Source of the DNA: Micromonospora acroterricola
Lineage (GTDB): Bacteria; Actinomycetota; Actinomycetes; Mycobacteriales; Micromonosporaceae
Assembly: GCF_003172955.1 (NCBI RefSeq)
Contig: NZ_QGKR01000209.1
Span: 1 to 43,570, forward strand
Direction: 5' to 3'
DNA length: 43,570 bases
How positions within the stretch are numbered: position 1 is the stretch's first letter; each line of letters opens with the position of its first letter. Below the pieces are notes generated by a model, which worked only from the letters and a program-made list of their open reading frames with translations, made no database searches and was not told the DNA's origin. This document shows positions 1-7,768 of the stretch, one piece after another. A program made the position numbers and the translations under genes.

Positions 1-1
1 C

Positions 2-59
2 TCAAGAGGTTCGCGTCAGTCGACTGCCTCTCGTTGACGCAAACCTCTTGATCAACGAG
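2..59. repeat. Two overlapping, mutually exclusive inverted repeats at the left edge
   Basis: Bases 2-18 pair with 35-51 (17 bp, one mismatch, 16-base loop). Bases 30-37 (CTCGTTGA) pair perfectly with 52-59 (TCAACGAG). The second stem uses bases 35-37 of the first, so both cannot form together. The element lies 25 bases past the stop of the ykoE-like gene and could terminate it, or a gene outside the window. There is no U-tract. Confidence 0.6.
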
Positions 60-83
60 GGGGATGGGGGTGGGGGGTGTGGG

Positions 84-674
84 TCAGATGGCGGCGCGGT
101 CGCGGGCTACCGGGAACCGGTCGAGGACGCCGGTGTTGGCCAGGGCGCGGGTGAGCGCCCAGCCCCCGGCGCCGGCGACCACCGTGGCGCTGACGACGGT
201 GAGCAGCGCGTACGGGATGCGGTAGTCGGTCAGCTCGTAGTCCGCGTTCCAGACGAAGAAGTCGAACAGCGCGGCGCTGAGCCCGGTCAGCGCGCCGGCC
301 AGCACGGCGGTCGGCAGCCGGAACGACCGGTACCGGAAGGCGGCGAAGGCCAGCTCGGCGCCGATGCCCTGCACGATGCCCTGCGGGATCACCGTGCCGG
401 CCCACTGGCTGCCCAGCAGCGCGGACAGGATCGCGGCGACCGTCTCGCAGTAGAGCGCGGCACCGGGCTTGCGGATGACCAGGCCGCCGACCACGGCCGG
501 CATCAGCCAGACGCCGTAGATCAGGGTCTGCGCCGGCGGGAAGAAGGCGAACGCGCCCTCGGTGGCGCTCCAGACCAGGCCCCAGGCCCAGAAGATGACG
601 CCGAAGGCGACCGCGATCACCGAGGCGACCACGATGTCGATGGTGCGCCAGCGATTGGTGTCGCTGTGATTCAT
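84..674 (-). CDS. ykoE: YkoE-family ECF transporter S component (thiamine/HMP uptake)
   Basis: This 196-aa integral membrane protein has about six hydrophobic segments and resembles the YkoE substrate-binding (S) component of energy-coupling-factor transporters that import thiamine precursors such as hydroxymethylpyrimidine. The assignment rests on the overall pattern (an early aromatic segment near residues 25-45, then PAVVGGLVIRKPGAAL and FRYRSFRLPTAV) and on the TPP riboswitch directly upstream on the same strand. The ATG at 674 is preceded by GGGAGC at a normal distance. In the usual ykoEDC arrangement the ATPase and transmembrane genes follow. Here the gene ends at 84 and a strong hairpin follows within 35 bases, so partner genes, if adjacent, are outside the window or elsewhere. 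Expression should be shut off when cellular thiamine pyrophosphate is high. Family call is fairly secure; substrate is inferred from the riboswitch. Confidence 0.85.
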   Translation of the reverse strand: MNHSDTNRWRTIDIVVASVIAVAFGVIFWAWGLVWSATEGAFAFFPPAQTLIYGVWLMPAVVGGLVIRKPGAALYCETVAAILSALLGSQWAGTVIPQGIVQGIGAELAFAAFRYRSFRLPTAVLAGALTGLSAALFDFFVWNADYELTDYRIPYALLTVVSATVVAGAGGWALTRALANTGVLDRFPVARDRAAI

Positions 675-767
675 GTGGATGCTCCCAGTCCTGACTGCGA
701 ACCAGGAGAAGACGCACGCCGCGCGCCCGGTGGCACCGGACGGCGGCGCGGCTGGAGGTCGACCGAA

Positions 768-848
<81 letters not shown>

Positions 849-947
849 GGATGTGAAGTTGTCTCGCTGACGCTAGCACCGACCAGGGGTAACGGCCCAG
901 CAGGGCGTCCGCGCCCTCAGCGTCCTGCCCGCTCGACGCCGGCTGGG

Positions 948-953
948 TAGGCT
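948..953 (+). promoter_or_regulatory. -10-like TAGGCT, likely leaderless start for the next gene
   Basis: TAGGCT ends 7 bases before the ATG at 961 and no Shine-Dalgarno is visible. A transcript from this box would begin at or next to the start codon. No clear -35 is seen. Confidence 0.45.
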
Positions 954-960
954 CACGATC

Positions 961-1791
961 ATGCGGGTTGACGCACGGGGTCTCACGTTCGACGTACGCG
1001 CCGGTGGTCCGCCGGACGGCTCGCCCGTCCTGCTGCTGCACGGCTTCCCCCAGCACTCCGGCGAGTGGGACGAGGTCGCCACGGCGCTGCACGCGGCCGG
1101 GCTCCGCACGTACGCGCTCGACCAGCGGGGCTACTCCCCGGGCGCCCGGCCGGCGGCGGTCGCCGACTACCGGATCCCCGAACTGGTCGCCGACGCGGTG
1201 GCGGTGCTCGACGCGCTCGGGCTGGACGCCGTCCACCTCGTGGGCCACGACTGGGGCGCGATCGTGGCCTGGGCGCTCGCCGCCCGGCACCCCGAGCGGG
1301 TCCGTACGCTGACCGCGGTGTCCGTGCCGCATCCGGCGGCGATGGCGCACGCGCTCGCCACCGACGGCCAGCAGAAGGCCCGATCGTCGTACATCGCGCT
1401 GTTCCGCAAGCCCGGCAAGGCGGAGAAGGTGCTGCTGGCGTGGAACGCGACCGCGCTGCGCAAGCTCCTCGCCGGGGTGGGCGACGCGTCCCGGGTGGAT
1501 CGCTACGCCGACCCGATGCGCGAGCCGGGGGCGCTCACGGCCGCGCTGAACTGGTACCGGGCGATGTCCCGCGCCGACCTGGCCGGCGTCGGCCCCGTCG
1601 GGGTGCCCACCACGTACGTGTGGAGCGACCGGGACATCGCCATCGGCCGGCCCGCCGCCGAGGCGTGCGCCGCCAACGTCACCGGGGATTACCGCTTCGT
1701 CCAGCTGCCCGGCGTGAGTCACTGGATCCCGGACGCCGCGCCCGGCCCGCTGGCCGAGGCGATCCTGGCCCGGGCCGGCGGGACGGCCTGA
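961..1791 (+). CDS. Alpha/beta hydrolase, epoxide-hydrolase-like
   Basis: This 276-aa protein has the alpha/beta hydrolase layout. It shows HGFPQHS (oxyanion-hole region) near residue 27, the nucleophile elbow GHDWGA near residue 95 with Asp in the nucleophile position, and a late His in GVSHWIPD near residue 258. Asp rather than Ser as nucleophile is typical of epoxide hydrolases and haloalkane dehalogenases, so hydrolysis through an ester intermediate is likely; the substrate cannot be told. No signal peptide is seen, so it should be cytosolic. The ATG at 961 lacks a Shine-Dalgarno but sits 7 bases after TAGGCT. The acetyltransferase gene begins 24 bases downstream on the same strand, suggesting co-transcription with it and the SIS gene. 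Confidence 0.85.
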   Translation: MRVDARGLTFDVRAGGPPDGSPVLLLHGFPQHSGEWDEVATALHAAGLRTYALDQRGYSPGARPAAVADYRIPELVADAVAVLDALGLDAVHLVGHDWGAIVAWALAARHPERVRTLTAVSVPHPAAMAHALATDGQQKARSSYIALFRKPGKAEKVLLAWNATALRKLLAGVGDASRVDRYADPMREPGALTAALNWYRAMSRADLAGVGPVGVPTTYVWSDRDIAIGRPAAEACAANVTGDYRFVQLPGVSHWIPDAAPGPLAEAILARAGGTA

Positions 1792-1815
1792 GCCGGTGTC
1801 GGCGGGAGGAACACC

Positions 1816-2622
1816 ATGATGATGGACGCCGGCGGGCCGGGGACCCGGCGCTCGATCGCCGCGCAACTGCGCATGCTGGGGGTACGCCCCGGCGGGACGC
1901 TGCTGGTGCACGCCGCGCTGCGCCAGCTGGGCTTCGTCTGCGGCGGGCCGCAGGCGCTGGTGCTCGCCCTGCGTGACGCGCTCGGCCCGGACGGCACGAT
2001 CGTGGTGCCCACCCACACGCCCGACAACACCGACCCCGCGCAGTGGAGCAACCCGCCGGTGCCGGCGGGCTGGTGGCCGCTGATCCGCGCCGAGATGCCG
2101 GGCTTCGACCCGGCGGTCACCCCGAGCCGGTTCATGGGTGTGTTCGCGGAGACGGTCCGCTGCTGGCCCGGAGCGCAGCGCAGCTCGCATCCCCAGGTGT
2201 CGTTCGCCGCGCTCGGGCCGGCCGCCGACCGGGTGGTGGCCGGGCACACCCGGACCGACATGCTCGGCGAGGGTTCCCCGCTGGCCCGGCTCTACGAGCT
2301 GGACGCCGACGTGCTGCTGCTCGGGGTGGACCACGCCGTGAACACCTCGCTGCACCTGGCCGAGTACCGCCGTCCGGCACCGCCCCGCGAGCGGGTGGGC
2401 GCGTCGGTCCGCACCGCCGACGGCGGCCGGGAGTGGGTGTGGTGGCAGGACGTACGGCTCGACGAGACCGAATTCGGCGCGCTGGGCCGCGACCTGGAGG
2501 CCACCGGGGCGGTCCGTACCGGACCGGTCGGCACCGGGACGGGGCGATTGATGCGCCAGCGGGCGGCGGTCGACTTCGCCGTGCAGTGGCTGACCCGAAA
2601 CCGGACGACGGAGGACGCATGA
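1816..2622 (+). CDS. AAC(3)-family N-acetyltransferase
   Basis: This 268-aa protein matches the aminoglycoside 3-N-acetyltransferase (antibiotic_NAT) fold. It shows LLVHAALRQLGFVCGG near residues 31-46, VVPTHTPDN near 62-70, the family motif HPQVSFAALGP near 125-135 and LLLGVDHAVNTSLHLAEYR near 170-188. Family members transfer acetyl from acetyl-CoA to an amino group, classically the 3-amino of 2-deoxystreptamine, but many chromosomal members have no proven antibiotic substrate. GGAGG lies 6 bases before the ATG at 1816; an alternative ATG follows immediately at 1819. Its stop overlaps the start of the SIS gene (ATGA), so the two are translationally coupled. The partner suggests an aminosugar substrate, which is inference. 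Resistance should not be assumed from the family name. Confidence 0.8.
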   Translation: MMMDAGGPGTRRSIAAQLRMLGVRPGGTLLVHAALRQLGFVCGGPQALVLALRDALGPDGTIVVPTHTPDNTDPAQWSNPPVPAGWWPLIRAEMPGFDPAVTPSRFMGVFAETVRCWPGAQRSSHPQVSFAALGPAADRVVAGHTRTDMLGEGSPLARLYELDADVLLLGVDHAVNTSLHLAEYRRPAPPRERVGASVRTADGGREWVWWQDVRLDETEFGALGRDLEATGAVRTGPVGTGTGRLMRQRAAVDFAVQWLTRNRTTEDA

Positions 2623-3368
2623 CGGTGAGCGCCGAGGCCTACCTGGCCGTGGTGACGGAGACGATCGGCCAGGTGGCCGCCAGCCAGCGGGCGGCGGTGG
2701 GGCGGGCCGCCGACCTGATCGCCGACGCGGTACGCGCCGACGGGGTGGTGCACGCCTTCGGCACCGGGCACTCGGAGGCCCTCGCCATGGAGATCGCCGG
2801 CCGGGCGGGCGGCCTGGTGCCGACCAACCGGATCGCGCTGCGCGACCTGGTGCTGCTCGGCGGCGAACCGGCCGACCAGCTCGGCCCGTTCCTGGAGCGG
2901 GACCCGGCGGTGGCGCACCGGCTCTACGAGCTGGTCCCGGTACGGCCCACCGACGTCTTCGTGCTCGCCTCGAACTCCGGGGTCAACGGCGCGATGGTGG
3001 AGTTCGCCACGCTGGTCAAGCAGCGCGGGCACGGGCTGGTGGCGATCACCTCCGCACAGCACTCCGGCCGGATGACCTCCCGCCACCCGTCCGGGCGCAA
3101 GCTGGCCGACCTCGCCGACGTGGTGCTCGACAACGGCGCGCCGTACGGCGACGCGACGCTGCCGCTGCCTGGCGGTGGCGCCGTGGGCGCGGTCTCCTCG
3201 ATCACGGCGGCGCTGCTGGCCCAGCAGGTCACCGTGGAGGTCGTGGCCCGGCTGCTGGCGGCGGGGGAGCGGCCCCCGGTCTACCTGTCGGCGAACATCC
3301 CGGACGGCGACGCGCACAACTCGGCGCTGGAGGCCCGGTACGCGGGTCGCATTCGACGAGGCTCCTGA
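2619..3368 (+). CDS. SIS-domain sugar-phosphate-binding protein (UPF0309-like)
   Basis: This 249-aa protein carries a single sugar isomerase (SIS) domain. It has an N-terminal helix pair, then VVHAFGTGHSEALAMEIAGR near residues 43-62, the SIS Ser-rich turn VLASNSGVNGAMVEFA near 116-131, and ITSAQHSGRMTSRHPSG near 143-160. It resembles the UPF0309 group and, more distantly, MurQ-type N-acetylmuramate-6-phosphate etherases and GmhA. The likely role is isomerising or binding a phosphosugar in the cytosol. The ATG at 2619 overlaps the acetyltransferase stop by 4 bases, a typical coupled start, and is chosen over upstream codons for that reason. A perfect 10-bp hairpin 100 bases past the stop may end the operon. 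Confidence 0.85.
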   Translation: MTVSAEAYLAVVTETIGQVAASQRAAVGRAADLIADAVRADGVVHAFGTGHSEALAMEIAGRAGGLVPTNRIALRDLVLLGGEPADQLGPFLERDPAVAHRLYELVPVRPTDVFVLASNSGVNGAMVEFATLVKQRGHGLVAITSAQHSGRMTSRHPSGRKLADLADVVLDNGAPYGDATLPLPGGGAVGAVSSITAALLAQQVTVEVVARLLAAGERPPVYLSANIPDGDAHNSALEARYAGRIRRGS

Positions 3369-3468
3369 CGCCCGTCCGGGCGGTGCCGGCGTCCGAAAGG
3401 TGACCCGGAGCTGTCCAGGACGTGTCGTGAACCTGTTTCGCGCTCGGCCGGGTGGGGCATTGGCGTTG

Positions 3469-3494
3469 CTGCCGGCGGCCAGGACCGCCGGCAG
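3469..3494 (+). terminator. Hairpin, likely terminator of the hydrolase-acetyltransferase-SIS operon
   Basis: CTGCCGGCGG (3469-3478) and CCGCCGGCAG (3485-3494) form a perfect 10-bp stem with a 6-base loop, 100 bases after the SIS stop. There is no T-run, as is common in high-GC actinobacteria. It also sits just upstream of the next gene, so a regulatory role is possible. Confidence 0.5.
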
Positions 3495-3517
3495 TACCGT
3501 CTCACCGGAGGTAGCGC

Positions 3518-4018
3518 GTGTCCAAGGAGACCGAGAAGCAGCGTTGGCAGCGCAACTTCGCCGACCTGTTGCAGGAGTTGCGGGTCGCCCAGACAGGCGT
3601 GCAGATCCTCTTCGCCTTCCTGCTCACCCTGCCGTTCAGCAACGGGTTCACCGACACCACCGAGTTCCAGCGGGACGTCTACATCGTCGCCCTGCTCTCC
3701 GCGGCCGCGGCCACCGCGCTGATCATCTCGCCGGTGGCGTTCCACCGGGCGCTGTTCCGGCAGGGGCGCAAGCCGGAACTGGTCCGGTTCGCGCACCGGA
3801 TGGCCAGCGGCGGGCTGGCCTTCATGCTGATCTCGATGGTCAGCGCGGTGCTGCTGATCACCGACTTCGTGCTGGACCGGCCGATCGCGTTCGTGCTCAG
3901 CGCGCTGACCGGGCTCTGGTTCCTCACCTTTTGGGTGATGCTGCCGTTCGCCCGGCGCAGCTGGGGCGAGGACGACATCGACGACGAGGACGACGACCCC
4001 CGGACCCTCTCGAACTGA
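3518..4018 (+). CDS. DUF6328 family membrane protein
   Basis: This 166-aa protein has a charged N-terminus (ETEKQRWQRNFADLLQELRV), about four hydrophobic segments (residues roughly 28-45, 58-80, 105-125 and 130-148) and a very acidic tail of alternating Asp/Glu. The pattern LRVAQTGVQILFAFLLTLPF is typical of DUF6328 proteins of actinobacteria, which have no known function. The start is GTG at 3518 with GGAGG 7 bases upstream. It appears to be a single-gene unit: a hairpin precedes it, and an inverted repeat follows before the acyl-CoA dehydrogenase. Inner-membrane location is inferred from hydrophobicity alone. Confidence 0.8.
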   Translation: MSKETEKQRWQRNFADLLQELRVAQTGVQILFAFLLTLPFSNGFTDTTEFQRDVYIVALLSAAAATALIISPVAFHRALFRQGRKPELVRFAHRMASGGLAFMLISMVSAVLLITDFVLDRPIAFVLSALTGLWFLTFWVMLPFARRSWGEDDIDDEDDDPRTLSN

Positions 4019-4054
4019 CGCCACCGGGAACGACCGAACTCGATCTTCACGGAC

Positions 4055-4085
4055 CGCTACCCCTGGGTAACAACCGGGGGTAGCG
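4055..4085. repeat. Inverted repeat between DUF6328 and acyl-CoA dehydrogenase genes
   Basis: CGCTACCCC (4055-4063) and GGGGTAGCG (4077-4085) are perfect complements separated by 13 bases. It lies 37 bases past the DUF6328 stop and 53 bases before the dehydrogenase GTG, so it may be a terminator or a regulator's operator. Confidence 0.45.
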
Positions 4086-4138
4086 TGACGGTAGTCGCGC
4101 ACGTCGACGCAGCCGCACCGAGGTTCGAGGGGGCAGCC

Positions 4139-6145
4139 GTGACCACGACGCAGAATGGCCGACCGGCACCGGACGGCCCCGACCCCGGCACCGCCCCGCG
4201 CGCCGCCGGCGCCGCGGCGCCGTTGCCGGCGGAGGCCGGGCAGGTCTCCGAGAAGGAGGCCCGGCAGGTCGCCGAGGCGGCTCGCGAGTCCACCTGGGAC
4301 CGCCCGAGCTTCGGCAAGGAGCTGTTCCTCGGCCGGTTCCGGCTCGACCTGATCGACCCGTGGCCCCGGTCCGACCCCGACGACGTGACCCGCGCCGAGG
4401 CCTTCCTCGACCGGTTCCGCGCCTTTTTGGCCTCCGAGGTGGACGGTGCGGCGATCGAGCGCGACGCGTCCATCCCGGACGCCGTGTTCCACGGGCTGGC
4501 CGACCTCGGCGCGTTCGGCATGAAGATCGACCGGAAGTACGGCGGCCTCGGCCTGAGCAACCTGCACTACTGCCGCGCGCTGATGCTGGCCGGCTCGGTC
4601 AGCCCGGCGATCGGCGCGCTGCTCTCTGCGCACCAGTCGATCGGGGTGCCGCAGCCGCTGAAGATGTTCGGCACCGCCGAGCAGAAGCAGCGTTTCCTGC
4701 CCCGGCTCGCCGCGGGCGAGGTGTCCGCGTTCCTGCTCACCGAGCCGGACGTCGGCTCCGACCCGGCCCGGCTCGCCGCCACCGCCGAGCCAACCGAGGA
4801 CGGCACCGGCTACCGGCTCAACGGGGTCAAGCTCTGGGCCACCAACGGCATCGTCGCCACCCTGCTGGTCGTGATGGCCCGGGTGCCGGCCAGCGAGGGC
4901 CGGCGCGGCGGCATCACGGCGTTCGTGGTGGACGGCGACAGCGCCGGCATCACCGTGGAGCGGCGCAACGAGTTCATCGGGCTGCGTGGCCTGGAAAACA
5001 GTCTCACCCGGTTCCACGACGTGTTCGTCCCCGCGGAAAACGTCATCGGCGGCGAGGGCAAGGGGTTGAAGATCGCCCTGACCACGCTGAACACCGGCCG
5101 GCTCTCGTTGCCGGCGATGTGCGTGGGCGCCGGCAAGTGGGCGCTGACCGTCGCCCGGGAGTGGGCCGCCGACCGGGTCCAGTGGGGCCGGCCGGTCGGC
5201 GAGCACGAGGCGGTCGCCCAGAAGCTCTCCTTCATCGCCGCCACCACGTACGGCATGGAGACCATGCTCGACCTGTGCTGCCTGCTCGCCGACGACGACC
5301 GCAACGACATCCGGATCGAGGCGGCGCTGGTCAAGCTGTACGCCAGCGAGATGGCCTGGAAGATCGCCGACGAGCTGATCCAGATCCGGGGCGGGCGCGG
5401 TTACGAGACGGCCGACTCGCTGGCCGCCCGCGGCGAACGCCCGGCCGCCGTCGAGCAGATGCTGCGCGACCTGCGGATCAACCGGATCTTCGAGGGCTCC
5501 ACCGAGATCATGCATCTGCTGATCGCCCGGGAGGCGGTCGACGCCCACCTGTCGGTGGCCGGCGACATCATCGACCCGGAGGCGGGGCTGGGCCGCAAGG
5601 CCCGGGCCGGCGCGCGAGCCGGGGCCTTCTACGCGAGGTGGCTGCCCACCCTGGCCGTCGGCCGGGGGCAGAGCCCGTCGGCGTACGCCGAGTTCGGGCC
5701 GCTGGCCACGCATCTGCGTCAGGTGGAGCGTTCGTCGCGCAAGCTGGCACGGTCGACGTTCTACGCGATGTCCCGCTGGCAGGGAAAGATGGAGCGCAAG
5801 CAGGCGTTCCTGGGCCGGGTGGTGGACATCGGCGCGGAGCTGTTCGCGATGTCCGCGGTCTGCGTCCGGGCGTCCGCCGAGCGGTCCAGCCGGCCGGAGA
5901 ACGTCGAGCTGGCCGACCTGTTCTGCCGGCAGGCCCGGGTCCGCGTGGACGCGCTCTTCACCGCCCTGTGGGACAACACCGACTCGGTCGACACCGCCGC
6001 CGCGAAAAAGATCCTCGCCGGCCGGTACGCGGGCCTGGAGGAGGGCGTGATCACCCCGTCCGACGAGCTGCCCTGGGTGGCCGGCTGGTCGCCCGGTCCG
6101 TCCACCGCCGACGACGTTCGCCGCCGCATCCCGCCGAAACCCTGA
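4139..6145 (+). CDS. Large acyl-CoA dehydrogenase (FadE-like)
   Basis: This 668-aa flavoprotein oxidises acyl-CoA thioesters to enoyl-CoA. The N-terminal 90 residues are a family-specific extension (STWDRPSFGKELFLGRFRLD). The usual domains follow: helical N-domain (GLADLGAFGMKIDRKYGG), middle beta-domain (FLLTEPDVGSDPARLAATA, LNGVKLWATNG) and C-terminal helical domain with RGGRGYETADS and RIFEGSTEIM, whose Glu matches the catalytic base position. It is longer than the usual 380-400 residues because of the N-terminal extension and an extra C-terminal helical domain of about 170 residues. The start is GTG at 4139 with GAGGGGG upstream; a GTG at 4085 is in frame but lacks a ribosome site. Substrate chain length cannot be read from sequence. 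Confidence 0.88.
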   Translation: MTTTQNGRPAPDGPDPGTAPRAAGAAAPLPAEAGQVSEKEARQVAEAARESTWDRPSFGKELFLGRFRLDLIDPWPRSDPDDVTRAEAFLDRFRAFLASEVDGAAIERDASIPDAVFHGLADLGAFGMKIDRKYGGLGLSNLHYCRALMLAGSVSPAIGALLSAHQSIGVPQPLKMFGTAEQKQRFLPRLAAGEVSAFLLTEPDVGSDPARLAATAEPTEDGTGYRLNGVKLWATNGIVATLLVVMARVPASEGRRGGITAFVVDGDSAGITVERRNEFIGLRGLENSLTRFHDVFVPAENVIGGEGKGLKIALTTLNTGRLSLPAMCVGAGKWALTVAREWAADRVQWGRPVGEHEAVAQKLSFIAATTYGMETMLDLCCLLADDDRNDIRIEAALVKLYASEMAWKIADELIQIRGGRGYETADSLAARGERPAAVEQMLRDLRINRIFEGSTEIMHLLIAREAVDAHLSVAGDIIDPEAGLGRKARAGARAGAFYARWLPTLAVGRGQSPSAYAEFGPLATHLRQVERSSRKLARSTFYAMSRWQGKMERKQAFLGRVVDIGAELFAMSAVCVRASAERSSRPENVELADLFCRQARVRVDALFTALWDNTDSVDTAAAKKILAGRYAGLEEGVITPSDELPWVAGWSPGPSTADDVRRRIPPKP

Positions 6146-6179
6146 CCGGCGCCGTCTGGCGCGTCGCCGTGCGGGGTGG

Positions 6180-6347
6180 TCAGCGGGCGACCGCCCAGGC
6201 CAGCACCGCCGCCAGGATCAGGCCGTTGAGCACCGCCAGGCCCAGGTACGCCGCGGGCGGGATCTTCCTGCCCCGCCGGACGAAGGAGACCAGGACCGCG
6301 GCGTAGCCGAGCAGCAGGACGGCGATGACGACCAGGAAGTAGAACAC
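6180..6347 (-). CDS. Small two-segment membrane protein (55 aa)
   Basis: A short reading frame on the minus strand starts with GTG at 6347 (VFYFLVVIAVLLLGYAAVLV...) and ends with AVLAWAVAR. It has two hydrophobic segments (about residues 2-20 and 30-50) joined by a basic loop, RRGRKIPP, which points to a hairpin membrane protein with the loop inside. AAGG lies about 10 bases before the start. Codon use is strongly G/C-ending, as in neighbouring genes, which supports a real gene. It is 21 bases downstream of the next minus-strand gene (6369-6977), so co-transcription is plausible. Function unknown. Confidence 0.6.
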   Translation of the reverse strand: MFYFLVVIAVLLLGYAAVLVSFVRRGRKIPPAAYLGLAVLNGLILAAVLAWAVAR

Positions 6348-6368
6348 CCGACGACCTTAGCGGCCCGG

Positions 6369-6977
6369 TCAGCGACCCCTGCCGCGCAGGCCGAGCTGGC
6401 GCAGCTCCAGCGCGGCCAGGGCGTCGACGGTGTCGTCGTCGCCGCGTCGCCACGCCTCGGCGACGTCCGGCGCGATCCGGGTCAGCCGGCCCAGCGGCTG
6501 GGTGGCGAGGGCACGCAGGGCGAGCAGGTCCCGGCCGGCCGGCCCGGCGGCCAGCTTCGCCGCCGAGGAGGCCCGGCGCATCCAGCGGACCCGCAGCGGC
6601 AGCCATCCGAACAGCACCAGGCCGAGCGGGAAGATCAGCACCGCGACGGCGAGGGCGAGCGCGAGCTGGTCGACGAGGTGCTGCTGGTCGCGGCCTGCGT
6701 CGGCGAGCGACCGGGCGGCGTCGGCGGCCCGCTGGAAGGGCGCGGTCAACTCGTCGCCGACCAGCGGCACCCGGCCGACCTTGCCGCCGGCGTCGCCCAG
6801 GCTGTCGGCCAGCCCGCTGCCGGCGCCCTCCAGCTTCTGACCGGGGACGGCGAGCTTCTGCACGAGGTCGTGCAGCCAGAGCGCGCCGCGGATCGCGACG
6901 TACACCCAGGCGACGACGAGCAGGTCGGTGAGCAACTGGCGGGCGGCGGTCGGAAAGCGATCGGCGTAGATCTTCAC
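6369..6977 (-). CDS. Membrane-anchored protein of unknown function
   Basis: This 202-aa protein has an N-terminal hydrophobic segment (LLTDLLVVAWVYVAIRGALWL, about residues 14-34) and a second near residues 105-128. Between them lies a soluble stretch of about 70 residues with Gly/Ala-rich low complexity, and the C-terminal tail of about 75 residues is Arg/Ala-rich with predicted helices. The start is GTG at 6977; the upstream in-frame extension overlaps the zur region and has poor coding character. No catalytic motif is recognisable. It is the first gene of a possible two-gene unit with the 55-aa membrane protein. Confidence 0.7.
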   Translation of the reverse strand: MKIYADRFPTAARQLLTDLLVVAWVYVAIRGALWLHDLVQKLAVPGQKLEGAGSGLADSLGDAGGKVGRVPLVGDELTAPFQRAADAARSLADAGRDQQHLVDQLALALAVAVLIFPLGLVLFGWLPLRVRWMRRASSAAKLAAGPAGRDLLALRALATQPLGRLTRIAPDVAEAWRRGDDDTVDALAALELRQLGLRGRGR

Positions 6978-7045
6978 GCCGGACAGCGTGCCACGAACGG
7001 AGGCGGCCCGGCACCCGCCGGATCGGCCGGCGGGACGCGCCGGTG

Positions 7046-7444
7046 TCAGCGGGCGCAGGTCGGACAGGTGCCGAAGATCTCCAGGGTGTGGCTGACGTCG
7101 GCGTACCCGTGCTGCGCGGCCACCCGGTCGGCCCAGCTCTCCACCGCCGGGCCCGCCACCTCGACGGTGCGCCCGCAGGCACGGCACACCAGGTGGTGGT
7201 GGTGCCCCTCGCTGCACCGGCGGTAGAGGTGCTCGCCACCCGGGGGCCGCATCACGTCGATCTCGCCCGCGTCGGCCAGCCCCTGGAGGGTGCGGTAGAC
7301 CGTGGTCAGGCCGACCCGCTCGCCGCGCTGCCGCAGCATCGCGTGCAGGTCCTGGGCGCTGTGGAAGCCCTCCATCTCGCCCAGCAGCGCGCTCACCGCC
7401 GAGCGCTGCCGGGTGTTGCGCAGCGCGGCGCCGCTCTCGCTCAT
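7046..7444 (-). CDS. zur: Fur-family regulator, probable zinc uptake regulator
   Basis: This 132-aa Fur-family protein has an N-terminal winged helix (residues 8-75: NTRQRSAVSALLGEM, GLTTVYRTLQGLADAGEID). The metal-binding hinge and dimerisation region follows, with HHHHLVCRACGRTVEV near residues 79-94. A second Cys pair, CPTC, lies at residues 127-130; with CRAC it would form the structural zinc site. It overlaps the upstream ArsR gene by 4 bases (ATGA), so it is translated from the same message. Placement at the end of a znuACB operon, and pairing with a SmtB-type ArsR protein as in the Rv2358-furB pair of Mycobacterium tuberculosis, argue for Zur rather than an iron or peroxide sensor. It presumably represses its own operon through the palindrome at 10415-10427 when zinc is replete. 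Confidence 0.9.
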   Translation of the reverse strand: MSESGAALRNTRQRSAVSALLGEMEGFHSAQDLHAMLRQRGERVGLTTVYRTLQGLADAGEIDVMRPPGGEHLYRRCSEGHHHHLVCRACGRTVEVAGPAVESWADRVAAQHGYADVSHTLEIFGTCPTCAR

Positions 7445-7740
7445 GATCCCTCCCCGGCGTGGCTGACCGCGTCCGCCACGATGTGCGCTACGTGCTCGTC
7501 GACCAGGCTGTAGGCGATCTCCCGGCCCCGGCGGGAACCCCGCACCACGCCGGCGCCGCGCAGCACCCGCAGGTGCTGAGAAACCAGCGGCTGCGGGGCG
7601 CCGAGCTTCTCCACCAGCTCGTGCACGCACCGCTCGCCACCGGCGAGCTCGCTGACGATGGCCAGCCGGATGGGCGCCGACAGGGCACGGAGCAGCTCGC
7701 TGGCCCCATCGAACCCGTCGTAGCCCGTTGCGCTGGTCAC
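7441..7740 (-). CDS. ArsR/SmtB-family metal-responsive repressor
   Basis: This compact 99-aa winged-helix protein has LLRALSAPIRLAIVSELAGGERCVHELVEKLGAPQPLVSQHLRVLRGAGVV across residues 12-62: the ArsR dimer helix, then the HTH with QPLVSQHLRVL as recognition helix. The C-terminal helix EHVAHIVADAVSHA supplies His residues at alpha-5 positions used for zinc by SmtB/CzrA-type sensors. The GTG at 7740 lies exactly 6 bases after TACCGT on the minus strand and lacks a ribosome site, so a leaderless internal promoter is likely in addition to read-through from znuB. It overlaps zur by 4 bases. In mycobacteria the homologous protein represses the pair when zinc is low; the same is inferred here. Confidence 0.88.
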   Translation of the reverse strand: MTSATGYDGFDGASELLRALSAPIRLAIVSELAGGERCVHELVEKLGAPQPLVSQHLRVLRGAGVVRGSRRGREIAYSLVDEHVAHIVADAVSHAGEGS

Positions 7741-7746
7741 TCCGCA

Positions 7747-7762
7747 ACGGTAACCAATACCG
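7747..7762 (-). promoter_or_regulatory. Internal promoter and small palindrome before the ArsR gene
   Basis: On the minus strand TACCGT (complement of 7747-7752) precedes the GTG by exactly 6 bases. CGGTA (7748-7752) and TACCG (7758-7762) form a palindrome around it. This suggests a leaderless promoter overlapped by a repressor site, possibly for the ArsR protein itself. Confidence 0.5.
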
Positions 7763-7768
7763 CCGACA

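Noticed and set aside
4085..4138. Upstream GTG start for the acyl-CoA dehydrogenase
   Set aside because: It lies in the inverted repeat, has no ribosome site, and the GTG at 4139 has GAGGGGG at the right distance.
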